DNA of 11,390 bases from CAZPZR01 sp964591105 (GTDB lineage: Bacteria; Bacillota; Clostridia; Lachnospirales; Lachnospiraceae). Of the stretch, positions 1 to 6,488 are shown in pieces (within the stretch, counting starts at the first letter, position 1; each line of letters opens with the position of its first letter). The position numbers and the translations under genes are program-made. Where the stretch lies: positions 1 to 11,390 of the forward strand of contig CAZPZR010000059.1 of NCBI GenBank assembly GCA_964591105.1. The letters run 5' to 3'. The notes beneath the pieces are model-generated. The model searched no databases. It was not told the DNA's origin and was given only the letters and a program-made list of their open reading frames with translations.

Positions 1-326
1 TTGTCAGATAAGTATGTTGTAACAACTCCGAGTGCAGCTGCACCTGGAAGATTGTAAAGTGGCTTCATTAAAGGTGACAGTAATTTGTTGATCATAGAAA
101 TTACTCCAAATTCTGAAAAGAGTCCAGAAATTGCACCAGCGAGAACCGCGATAGCCATAATATAAAATACAGTTTCCATTAATAATTGATAGCCGGTGTT
201 CATAAGTGTGTTGAGCATATTTACACCGCCCATTTTTACTCCCATAGCGCCGAAAATCCCAAGAAAGATAGCCAGAAAGACGAATCCTTCAAGACTTACA
301 GCCTTTTTAGTTCTTTTGTTTCCCAT
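1..326 (-). CDS. Nucleoside recognition (Gate) domain membrane protein, N-terminal part
   Basis: Reading the minus strand from the ATG at 326 gives an open frame of 108 codons that leaves the window, so only the N-terminus is present. It begins MGNKRTKKAVSLEGF, followed by a hydrophobic segment (about residues 14-30), a second one (about 45-65, FYIMAIAVLAGAISGLF) and the stretch LLSPLMKPLYNLPGAAALGV. This layout resembles the Gate domain 'nucleoside recognition' proteins of Clostridia, polytopic membrane proteins related to parts of nucleoside transporters and spore maturation proteins; their substrate is usually unproven. The start is fixed by a GGAGG (complement of 333-337) six bases upstream. 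The gene is divergent from the TetR gene and has its own promoter. The family call rests on recalled similarity and a partial protein, so function is only a likely assignment. Confidence 0.72.
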   Translation of the reverse strand, partial: MGNKRTKKAVSLEGFVFLAIFLGIFGAMGVKMGGVNMLNTLMNTGYQLLMETVFYIMAIAVLAGAISGLFSEFGVISMINKLLSPLMKPLYNLPGAAALGVVTTYLSD

Positions 327-365
327 AAAAAACCTCCATTTATTTACCATTAGAAATCTTTTAAT

Positions 366-394
366 AAAATACTATATATGAGGAAGAAAGTCAA
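366..394 (-). promoter_or_regulatory. SigA-type promoter for the Gate-domain gene
   Basis: On the minus strand TTGACT (complement of 389-394) is separated by exactly 17 bases from TATTTT (complement of 366-371). It lies about 40 bases upstream of the ATG at 326, at a distance that fits a short leader. Confidence 0.6.
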
Positions 395-470
395 TCACTG
401 ATTACAATTTGTGCAACTTTAACAAAAACTTAGCGGTAAATATAGGAAAAAACAATATGACTATTGATAA

Positions 471-499
471 TTGCAATTTTTATATGCAGATGCTAATAT
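471..499 (+). promoter_or_regulatory. SigA-type promoter for the tetR gene
   Basis: TTGCAA (471-476) and TAATAT (494-499) are separated by 17 bases, and the start codon follows 33 bases later. The -35 box sits inside a perfect 10-bp palindrome, AATTGCAATT (469-478), which would be a reasonable place for autorepression, although this is only inferred. Confidence 0.6.
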
Positions 500-532
500 G
501 TAACAAAAGAGCGAGGAGGGAATTGACAGTTT

Positions 533-1210
533 ATGACATCAGCGGAGTTTAAACGCCAGGAAAAACGGAAAAGAATCATGTCCTATTTTATTAATGCAAC
601 GATTGAACTGATGGAAGAGGTTGGAATCGAAAACTTATCCATTCGCAAGGTTGCGGATCGAGCTGGATACAATAGCGCAACGTTGTATCATTATTTTGAA
701 AATCTTGACGAGCTGGAACTATTTGCAAGTGTCAAATGTTTGAATGAATACATGCGAGAGACACCGATTCGAAAGGTAGAAGGCAAAACGCTGAAAGACT
801 GGTACTTGGAGCAATGGCGTTGTTTTTGCAAACATTCCTTTCGACGACCAAGAATTTATAAATTCTTATTTTTTAGTCCAGAAGGAGCAACAAATCTAGT
901 AGAAGTATTTCACAGATATTATGAAATATACCCACAGGAAAAAGTTGCAAAGACGGAAGATTATGAAGGATTTCTTGAGAAGGGTGACTTTTTCAAGCGT
1001 AACGAGATTTTACTGAGAAATGTTGCATTGGAAAAGAATGATAAGATTACGGATGACGAAATCCACGAGTTAAATGAGATGAGCGTTCTGATGTATCGCG
1101 GAATGCTTTCAATTATGCGAGGCGATAAGAAGAAACCATCTATCGAGGAAGCAACAGAAAAAACGATTTTCTACCTTGAAAAAGCATTGGAGGCCTTCCA
1201 TTTAGGTTAA
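533..1210 (+). CDS. TetR/AcrR family transcriptional regulator
   Basis: A 225-residue protein of the usual TetR length. Residues 11-60 form the N-terminal DNA-binding domain: a first helix (KRIMSYFINATIELMEEVG), then the helix-turn-helix SIRKVADRAGYNSATLYHYF at about 36-55 with the typical Y-x-H/Y-F ending. The remainder is a helical ligand/dimer domain with no family-wide motif, so the inducer cannot be read. The start is the only in-frame one: a TGA lies just upstream, and GAGGAGGG (513-520) precedes the ATG by 12 bases, a slightly long spacing. The MATE efflux gene follows in the same direction after an 83-base gap that contains a promoter. TetR proteins beside efflux pumps commonly repress the pump and themselves, so that role is inferred here. 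The family call is secure; the target is not shown. Confidence 0.9.
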   Translation: MTSAEFKRQEKRKRIMSYFINATIELMEEVGIENLSIRKVADRAGYNSATLYHYFENLDELELFASVKCLNEYMRETPIRKVEGKTLKDWYLEQWRCFCKHSFRRPRIYKFLFFSPEGATNLVEVFHRYYEIYPQEKVAKTEDYEGFLEKGDFFKRNEILLRNVALEKNDKITDDEIHELNEMSVLMYRGMLSIMRGDKKKPSIEEATEKTIFYLEKALEAFHLG

Positions 1211-1240
1211 GATTTTGCCAAAAATGCATGGGAATCACAC

Positions 1241-1269
1241 TTGTATGCGTTAATTTCACAGCGTATAAT
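1241..1269 (+). promoter_or_regulatory. Promoter for the MATE efflux gene
   Basis: TTGTAT (1241-1246) is followed after 17 bases by a perfect TATAAT (1264-1269), 24 bases before the ATG at 1294. The pump can therefore be transcribed independently of tetR. No clear palindrome overlaps it. Confidence 0.65.
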
Positions 1270-1293
1270 AAGAAGTTGTGAGGAGTGGTTATT

Positions 1294-2652
1294 ATGCAAA
1301 AGAAAAAAGTTGACAGAAGTAATTATCTATTTAGTAACCAGGCGTTAGTAGCACTGATTATTCCCTTGATTATCGAACAGTTTTTGGCGGTTCTTGTGGG
1401 AATGGCAGATTCTATTATGATTGCAAGCGTAGGTGAGGCGGCTGTTTCCGGCGTGTCGCTAGTGGATCAGGTCATGGTACTGTTAATTAATGTATTTGCG
1501 GCATTAGCAACAGGTGGTGCGGTCGTAGCCGGACAGTATCTTGGGCAGGACAATCGTGCAGGGGCTTGCAGATCAGCGACACAGTTAGTGTGGTTTATAG
1601 GAATTTGTGCGGTTGTGATTTCCGCGATTGTTTATCTTGGAAAATCATTTATTCTGCATGGCGTGTTTGGACAAATCGAACCAGATGTTATGCAGCATGC
1701 GAATACATATTTGATGATTGTTGCAGCTTCCATTCCATTTATTGCGATTTACAATGGGGGTGCGGCAATTTTTCGTGCGATGGGAAATTCTAAGGTTTCT
1801 ATGAAAGTTTCCATCATTATGAATTTGATCAACGTAGTGGGAAATGCTACGTTAATCTACGGTTTCCATTGTGGAACAGAAGGTGTTGCGATACCAACAC
1901 TGGTTTCACGAATAGTAGCAGCGATTATTATTGTTGCATTATTGTGTAATAAGAAGCAAATGTTACATATTTACCCAACATTTCACTATCGTTTTCAGTG
2001 GCGCGAGGTACGCAAGATTTTGATGATTGGAGTACCGAATGGGCTGGAAAACAGTATGTTCCAATTGGGGAAAATTTTAGTGCTCAGTTTAGTATCAACC
2101 TTTGGTACCTATGCGATTGCAGCAAATGCAGTAAGTAATGCGATTGCGTTGTTCCAAATCTTGCCGGGTATGGCAATGGGGCTTGCGATTACAACGGTAA
2201 TATCCAGATGTGTTGGATATGGAGACTATGAGCAGGTGAAATATTATACAAAGAAATTAATGATCATTACAAATGTTGGACTCACAATAATGATACTTAT
2301 TATTTATGCATTATTGCCAGTGATTTTGTGGGCATATCAGTTGTCTGATCAGACGGCACAAGTGGCGAAAGATATTATCACATTCCATGGTATTTCCGCA
2401 ATCTTTGTGTGGGCATTATCTTTCTCATTGCCAAATGTATTTCGTGCAGCAGGAGATACGAAAGCTTGTATGGTGATTTCCATTATTTCTATGTGGGTTT
2501 TCAGAATTGGCTTCAGTTATCTGCTTGGCGGATACTTGGGAATGGGCGTCTTTGGCGTATGGGTTGCCATGGTCATTGACTGGATCTTTCGAGCAATTTG
2601 CTTCGTAATCCGCTATTTTGGTGGTTCTTGGAAGAAAAAAGCAATTGTTTAA
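1294..2652 (+). CDS. MATE family multidrug efflux transporter
   Basis: A polytopic membrane protein of 452 residues, the normal MATE length, with about twelve hydrophobic segments in two halves. The N-terminal half has the family pattern PLIIEQFLAVLVGMADSIMI, then SLVDQVMVLLINVFAALATG and GGAVVAGQYLG. The second half starts near residue 240 with a related IGVPNGLENSMFQLGKI segment, as expected for the internally duplicated MatE fold. MATE pumps export cationic drugs, dyes or metabolites by antiport with Na+ or H+; the substrate cannot be read from sequence. AGGAG (1281-1285) precedes the ATG at 1294 by eight bases. A GTG at 1285 is also in frame but overlaps that binding site, so it is unlikely to be the start. 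The TetR gene directly upstream is the likely local regulator. No obvious terminator is visible before guaA. Confidence 0.92.
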   Translation: MQKKKVDRSNYLFSNQALVALIIPLIIEQFLAVLVGMADSIMIASVGEAAVSGVSLVDQVMVLLINVFAALATGGAVVAGQYLGQDNRAGACRSATQLVWFIGICAVVISAIVYLGKSFILHGVFGQIEPDVMQHANTYLMIVAASIPFIAIYNGGAAIFRAMGNSKVSMKVSIIMNLINVVGNATLIYGFHCGTEGVAIPTLVSRIVAAIIIVALLCNKKQMLHIYPTFHYRFQWREVRKILMIGVPNGLENSMFQLGKILVLSLVSTFGTYAIAANAVSNAIALFQILPGMAMGLAITTVISRCVGYGDYEQVKYYTKKLMIITNVGLTIMILIIYALLPVILWAYQLSDQTAQVAKDIITFHGISAIFVWALSFSLPNVFRAAGDTKACMVISIISMWVFRIGFSYLLGGYLGMGVFGVWVAMVIDWIFRAICFVIRYFGGSWKKKAIV

Positions 2653-2684
2653 TGGAAATATGAAAGAAAAAGTGTCGGGAGGCA

Positions 2685-2713
2685 TTGTAAATTTGGAAAG
2701 GCTAATTTATACT
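2685..2713 (+). promoter_or_regulatory. SigA-type promoter for guaA
   Basis: TTGTAA (2685-2690), a 17-base spacer and TATACT (2708-2713) lie 46 bases upstream of the guaA GTG. The remaining leader is too short for a purine riboswitch, and no conserved purine-aptamer core is seen. Confidence 0.6.
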
Positions 2714-2759
2714 GTTATCTTAGTGGATACTTTTTAAATAAAAAGCAGGAGGAACACAG

Positions 2760-4307
2760 GTGAAGAGAGAACTTGTTATAGTGATTGATTTTGGCGGTCA
2801 GTACAACCAGTTAGTTGCAAGACGCGTCAGAGAATGTAATGTGTACTGTGAGATCTACTCTTATAAGACAGATATTGAGAAAATCAAAGCGATGAATCCA
2901 AAGGGAATCATCCTCACAGGCGGACCAAACAGTTGTTACGAAGAAGGAGCGCCAACATATCAGAGAGAATTGTTTGAACTTGGCGTACCAGTACTTGGAC
3001 TTTGCTACGGTGCTCAGCTTATGATGCACGTACTTGGCGGTAAGGTAGAGAAAGCTCCGGTTCGTGAATATGGTAAGACAGAAGTTATCATCGATAAGGC
3101 AGATTCTAAAGTATACGCAGGCGTATCACCAAAGACAATTTGCTGGATGAGCCATTTTGACTATATTTCAAAAGTGGCACCAGGATTTGAAATTACTGCA
3201 CATACAGCAGATTGCCCAGTGGCAGCAGCTGAAAATGCAGAAGCAGGACTTTACGCAATTCAGTACCACCCAGAAGTACTTCATACTGTAGAAGGAACAA
3301 AGATGTTATCAAACTTTGTACTTGGTGTATGTGGATGCGCTGGAGATTGGAAGATGGATGCCTTTGTAGAAGAATCTATTAAGCAGATTCGTGAAAAGGT
3401 TGGAGATGGAAAAGTACTTTGTGCACTCTCTGGTGGTGTGGATTCCTCTGTGGCAGCAGTACTTTTATCAAAAGCAGTTGGCGAGCAGCTGACATGTGTA
3501 TTTGTAGATCATGGTCTTCTTCGTAAAAACGAAGGGGATGAAGTAGAAGCAATCTTTGGACCAGAAGGCAATTACGACCTTAACTTTATCCGTGTAAATG
3601 CACAGGAACGCTTCTATGAAAAGCTTGCTGGAGTAGAAGAACCAGAAAGAAAACGTAAGATTATCGGCGAAGAATTCATTCGTGTATTCGAAGAAGAAGC
3701 GAAGAAAATCGGCGCTGTTGATTTCCTTGTGCAGGGAACAATTTATCCAGACATCGTAGAAAGTGGACTTGGTGGAGAATCTGCAGTGATCAAATCACAC
3801 CACAATGTTGGAGGACTTCCAGATTGTGTAGATTTCAAAGAGATTATCGAACCACTTCGTGATCTTTTCAAAGATGAAGTTAGAAAAGCTGGTCTGGAAC
3901 TTGGTATTCCAGAACACTTAGTATTCCGTCAGCCATTCCCAGGACCAGGACTTGGAGTTCGTATCATTGGGGAAGTTAACGCTGAGAAAGTTCGTATTGT
4001 TCAGGACGCAGATGCAATCTACCGTGAGGAAGTTGCAAAATGTGGCATGGACAGAAGCATTGGACAGTATTTTGCTGCACTTACAAATATGCGCTCTGTT
4101 GGTGTTATGGGTGATGAAAGAACTTATGACTATGCAGTGGCACTTCGTGCGGTAAATACGGTTGACTTTATGACAGCGGAAGCTGCGGAAATCCCATTTG
4201 CTGTACTTCAGACAGTGATGAGCAGAATTATTAATGAAGTGAAAGGTGTTAACCGCGTACTGTATGATTTGACGAGTAAACCACCTGGAACGATTGAGTT
4301 TGAATAA
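2760..4307 (+). CDS. guaA: GMP synthase (glutamine-hydrolysing)
   Basis: A 515-residue protein that converts XMP, ATP and glutamine to GMP in the cytoplasm, the last step of de novo guanine nucleotide synthesis. The class I glutamine amidotransferase domain occupies about residues 1-190, with the nucleophile in GLCYGAQ (Cys82) and the partner residues in YHPEV (His170, Glu172). The ATP pyrophosphatase domain follows, with the P-loop SGGVDSS at 224-230. The C-terminal dimerisation domain carries FRQPFPGPGLGVR and ends in DLTSKPPGTIEFE, the usual GuaA terminus. Nothing is truncated and all key residues are present. The start is GTG, with a consensus AGGAGG (2747-2752) seven bases upstream. The gene has its own promoter and appears monocistronic. 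Its 3' end lies 26 bases from an assembly gap; the 3' end of guaA is a known integration hotspot for genomic islands. Confidence 0.97.
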   Translation: MKRELVIVIDFGGQYNQLVARRVRECNVYCEIYSYKTDIEKIKAMNPKGIILTGGPNSCYEEGAPTYQRELFELGVPVLGLCYGAQLMMHVLGGKVEKAPVREYGKTEVIIDKADSKVYAGVSPKTICWMSHFDYISKVAPGFEITAHTADCPVAAAENAEAGLYAIQYHPEVLHTVEGTKMLSNFVLGVCGCAGDWKMDAFVEESIKQIREKVGDGKVLCALSGGVDSSVAAVLLSKAVGEQLTCVFVDHGLLRKNEGDEVEAIFGPEGNYDLNFIRVNAQERFYEKLAGVEEPERKRKIIGEEFIRVFEEEAKKIGAVDFLVQGTIYPDIVESGLGGESAVIKSHHNVGGLPDCVDFKEIIEPLRDLFKDEVRKAGLELGIPEHLVFRQPFPGPGLGVRIIGEVNAEKVRIVQDADAIYREEVAKCGMDRSIGQYFAALTNMRSVGVMGDERTYDYAVALRAVNTVDFMTAEAAEIPFAVLQTVMSRIINEVKGVNRVLYDLTSKPPGTIEFE

Positions 4308-4333
4308 AACGGACTGAGAGCAGTCAAGAGTAA

Positions 4334-4433
4334 NNNNNNNNNNNNNNNNNNNNNNNNNNNNNNNNNNNNNNNNNNNNNNNNNNNNNNNNNNNNNNNNNNN
4401 NNNNNNNNNNNNNNNNNNNNNNNNNNNNNNNNN
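4334..4433. other. Assembly gap (100 N)
   Basis: Exactly 100 undetermined bases, the conventional length for a gap of unknown size. Distance and direct adjacency between guaA and the downstream sequence are therefore not certain. Confidence 0.99.
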
Positions 4434-4434
4434 G

Positions 4435-4475
4435 TAATTCAGTGAGAAGTAGCGGAGCGTATTCGAACTGAATTA
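4435..4475. repeat. 9-bp hairpin adjoining the right arm of the inverted repeat
   Basis: TAATTCAGT (4435-4443) pairs perfectly with ACTGAATTA (4467-4475) across a 23-base loop. Only one base separates it from the right arm of the larger inverted repeat at 4477, so the two helices could stack. No T-run follows, which argues against an intrinsic terminator. Confidence 0.55.
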
Positions 4476-4640
4476 GGACTGCTCTCAGGAAGTAGAGAGG
4501 ATTTAATGTGATAGGTAGTAGTATGTATGAAAAGCATGGTGCTAGAATATCGATTTGAAAGGACAGAGATGAAATTTGAAGAAAGAATTGGAATGATAGG
4601 CAAGAGGAGTATGAAAGAAATACAAAAAACGAATTTTGTA

Positions 4641-4669
4641 TTGCATATCAACCCCATTTATTGTATATA
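4641..4669 (+). promoter_or_regulatory. Possible promoter reading into the hairpin region and LRR gene
   Basis: TTGCAT (4641-4646), 17 bases, TATATA (4664-4669). A transcript starting about seven bases later would begin just before the first hairpin and carry a leader of about 255 bases ahead of the LRR gene. The region is A/T-rich, so a chance match is possible. Confidence 0.4.
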
Positions 4670-4681
4670 TAAATTATAAGA

Positions 4682-4849
4682 TGTTGGGGTCAAATGCCCC
4701 AACAATGATGTCTACGGATTGTTCCGTGCTTTGCACTCCCACAATCCTGCCCAATATTCGCATATCGTGGGATCAACATCCCACTTTTATGTTCATATCG
4801 GGTCGGGTCCCAAGGTCCTTCAACCACTTATAAGCAAACTCGTGTGGTT
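4682..4849. ncRNA. Candidate structured RNA or leader: four consecutive hairpins
   Basis: Four separate inverted repeats fall within 168 bases. TGTTGGGG/CCCCAACA at 4682-4704 has eight pairs and a 7-base loop. GGATTGT/ACAATCC at 4716-4747 encloses an inner GTGC/GCAC stem with a 3-base loop. GTGGGAT/ATCCCAC at 4767-4784 has seven pairs and a 4-base loop. AACCAC/GTGGTT lies at 4822-4849. Such density is unusual for spacer DNA. Plausible promoters point into it from both sides: plus strand at 4641-4669 and minus strand at 4873-4901. It could be a 5' leader of the LRR gene, an independent small RNA on the minus strand, or a dispersed palindromic element. No known riboswitch core was recognised, and the strand is undecided. 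Confidence 0.4.
4767..4788 (+). terminator. Possible intrinsic terminator or attenuator hairpin
   Basis: A 7-bp G/C-rich stem (GTGGGAT/ATCCCAC) with a CAAC loop is followed directly by TTTT and then ATGTT. On the plus strand it could stop or attenuate transcription entering the LRR gene from upstream. The T-run is short, so the call is weak. Confidence 0.4.
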
Positions 4850-4872
4850 TTAGAACTTTAGAATCTGGCATC

Positions 4873-4901
4873 ATTATAAAAGTATATAGTAAAGGGCACA
4901 A
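4873..4901 (-). promoter_or_regulatory. Possible minus-strand promoter into the hairpin series
   Basis: On the minus strand TTGTGC (complement of 4896-4901), 17 bases, and a perfect TATAAT (complement of 4873-4878). Transcription would start near 4866 and run away from the LRR gene through all four hairpins. The -10 overlaps the only in-frame ATGs of the short minus-strand frame ending at 4773, so this promoter would not express that frame from them. Confidence 0.45.
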
Positions 4902-4932
4902 GCCCGCAACATGCAAGCAAAGGGGGAACTTT

Positions 4933-6432
4933 ATGAGAAAAAGCAGATTTTTATTGTCATTAACTGTTGCGTTAATTCTAGCATTTGGATTACTTTCGCA
5001 ATTTGAAATGACGGCGGACGCAGCAACGACGACAGCATCTGGATATTGCGGAGCAGAGGGTGTCGAAGAAAGTGTGAAATGGAGTTTGAATTCAGGCATG
5101 CTTACGATAAGCGGTAGTGGTGCGATTGCGGATTATCGTAAAGTGATAGATGATCAGGACGTAATATATTCACGCCCTTGGACGAAATATAAAAATAAGA
5201 TTACATCTCTTGTAATAGAAGATGGCATTACGGAGATTGGAACAGAAGCTTTTGCAAGTTTGCCAAAGTTGAAAACAGTGGAATTTCCTGCATCATTGGA
5301 GTATATTGGAAACTTTGCATTTTTTGAATGTTCATCTTTGGGTGATTTCACACTTCCTGAAAACTTGAAGAAACTGGGGCAGCAGTGCTTTGCAACGTGC
5401 AATTCGATTACAAGACTTGAGATTCCTGACAATGTAACTTTTCTTGATAGCGGTATTTGTGAAAACTGTACAAGCTTAACGAGTGTTTATATTGGTGGAA
5501 GTCAGTATGCTAGTAGTTATGTCCATTCTTATGGACAGTTTCGAGGCTGTACTGCATTGAAAAAAATAGAAGTATCCGAAGATAACGCAGGATTAAGTGC
5601 GAAGGATAATGTACTTTATACAAAAGATGGGAAAACTCTTGTACAGTATCCAAGTGGAAGAACAGAAAAGACATTTAAAATACCAGAAGGTGTTGAGTGT
5701 ATTTCGCAGTTTTCTATAGCGCATACAAAACTTACAGGAATCGAGTTGCCGAGTACAATTAAGACGATTGATGTATGTGCATTTGAGGGATCATCGAAGT
5801 TATTATATATAAAAAATAATTCGGAAAATGTCATTGATTTGAGTGACACAATGATTGATTACTTGTATGATGGCGGGGATAAATCTGTTCAGAGAATTGG
5901 AGCAAACCAGACGCTTTATACGAAGAAGAAGACGCTTTCTCTGAGCAATAGCGTGTATGTTTATAACGGAAAAACCCGCACTCCAAAAGTAACGGTTAAA
6001 AACGGTGCTGGTGAGACACTTGCAAAAGACGTTGACTACACGGTATCTTATCCAACACAGAGGAAAAATGTTGGTACGTATACAGTATCTGTAAAGTTCA
6101 AGGGTGAGTATGGCGGTACAAAAAAAGTAACATTTAAAATCAATCCGAAATCACCACAACTGAAAAAAGTTACTCCAGGATCTAAGAAGATTACGATTAG
6201 TTGGGCGAAAATGACTACACAGGTCAGCGGATACCAAATTCGTTATTCTGAAAAAAGCAGCATGAAAAATGCAAAGAGCATTACAATTTCCAAGAATGGA
6301 CAAACTTCTTATGTGAAGAAAAATCTAAAATCTGGAAAGAAATATTACGTGCAGATCCGAACTTATAAAAAAGTTAATGGTAAAAAGTACTACTCCAGTT
6401 GGAGTACGAAAAAGTATGCAAAAGTGAAATAA
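4933..6432 (+). CDS. Secreted BspA-type leucine-rich-repeat protein with C-terminal Fn3-like domain
   Basis: A 499-residue exported protein. Residues 1-30 are a signal peptide: RKSR, a hydrophobic core, then cleavage after MTADA. Residues about 38-70 (SGYCG to LTISGSGAIADYRK) are the N-terminal module often seen before BspA repeats. Residues about 90-300 hold BspA/LRR_5 repeats, with recurring units such as ITEIGTEAFASLPKLKTVEFP, LEYIGNFAFFECSSL and IKTIDVCAFEGSSKL. Residues 335-403 (VYNGKTRTPKVTVK to VTFKI) form a beta-rich linker domain common in clostridial surface proteins. Residues 408-499 resemble a fibronectin type III fold and are very basic (22 Lys, 2 Arg). There is no LPXTG motif or membrane anchor, so it is probably secreted or held by charge. 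The ATG has AGGGGG seven bases upstream. Binding partner unknown; adhesion is a family-based guess. Confidence 0.85.
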   Translation: MRKSRFLLSLTVALILAFGLLSQFEMTADAATTTASGYCGAEGVEESVKWSLNSGMLTISGSGAIADYRKVIDDQDVIYSRPWTKYKNKITSLVIEDGITEIGTEAFASLPKLKTVEFPASLEYIGNFAFFECSSLGDFTLPENLKKLGQQCFATCNSITRLEIPDNVTFLDSGICENCTSLTSVYIGGSQYASSYVHSYGQFRGCTALKKIEVSEDNAGLSAKDNVLYTKDGKTLVQYPSGRTEKTFKIPEGVECISQFSIAHTKLTGIELPSTIKTIDVCAFEGSSKLLYIKNNSENVIDLSDTMIDYLYDGGDKSVQRIGANQTLYTKKKTLSLSNSVYVYNGKTRTPKVTVKNGAGETLAKDVDYTVSYPTQRKNVGTYTVSVKFKGEYGGTKKVTFKINPKSPQLKKVTPGSKKITISWAKMTTQVSGYQIRYSEKSSMKNAKSITISKNGQTSYVKKNLKSGKKYYVQIRTYKKVNGKKYYSSWSTKKYAKVK

Positions 6433-6436
6433 TAAT

Positions 6437-6478
6437 AAAGTCCCAGTGCATCGAAGTTACTCGGTGCCCTGGGGCTTT
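6437..6478. terminator. Bidirectional intrinsic terminator between convergent genes
   Basis: AAAGTCCCAG pairs with CTGGGGCTTT (one G-T pair), and inner GCA-CGA/TCG-TGC pairs extend the stem around a 6-base loop. It lies 4 bases after the LRR stop codon and 10 bases beyond the stop of the convergent DUF11 gene. T-containing tails are present on both strands. Confidence 0.8.
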
Positions 6479-6488
6479 CAATTTCTAA

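Larger units (their letters stand above)
4314..4488. repeat. 12-bp inverted repeat spanning the assembly gap
   Basis: CTGAGAGCAGTC at 4314-4325 is the perfect reverse complement of GACTGCTCTCAG at 4477-4488. The arms enclose the run of N. They could be the closing helix of a structured RNA or the terminal repeats of a small inserted element; the missing sequence prevents a decision. Confidence 0.6.
4308..4932. other. Long non-coding region with assembly gap and hairpins
   Basis: No convincing gene is visible in these 625 positions. The region contains an inverted repeat around a run of N (4314-4488), a purine-rich stretch with no recognised content (about 4489-4640), and a dense hairpin series (4682-4849) leading into the LRR gene. 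Short frames on both strands lack family resemblance. Because the gap length is unknown, genes may be missing here. Confidence 0.75.

Noticed and set aside
1285..1293. GTG start for the MATE gene
   Set aside because: It overlaps the AGGAG ribosome binding site; the ATG at 1294 has proper spacing.
2425..2685. Open frame antisense to the MATE gene end
   Set aside because: Cys/His/Asn-rich composition typical of a shadow frame, with no start signals or family resemblance.
2653..2759. Purine riboswitch upstream of guaA
   Set aside because: The promoter leaves a leader of only about 40 bases, too short for the aptamer, and no conserved core is present.
4308..4333. Intrinsic terminator for guaA (GACTG/CAGTC stem)
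   Set aside because: The 5-bp stem is followed by AAGAGTAA rather than a T-run; the same bases pair better with the arm across the gap.
4569..4679. 36-codon plus-strand frame with an AAAGGA five bases upstream
   Set aside because: No recognisable family, odd composition, and no promoter seen; the binding site alone is not enough to call a gene.
4773..4874. Minus-strand 33-codon frame (starts MMPDSKVLKPHEFAYKW) inside the hairpin region
   Set aside because: No ribosome binding site precedes it, its start codons overlap the -10 of the only nearby minus-strand promoter, and its end runs into a perfect hairpin. More likely a by-product of a structured element.
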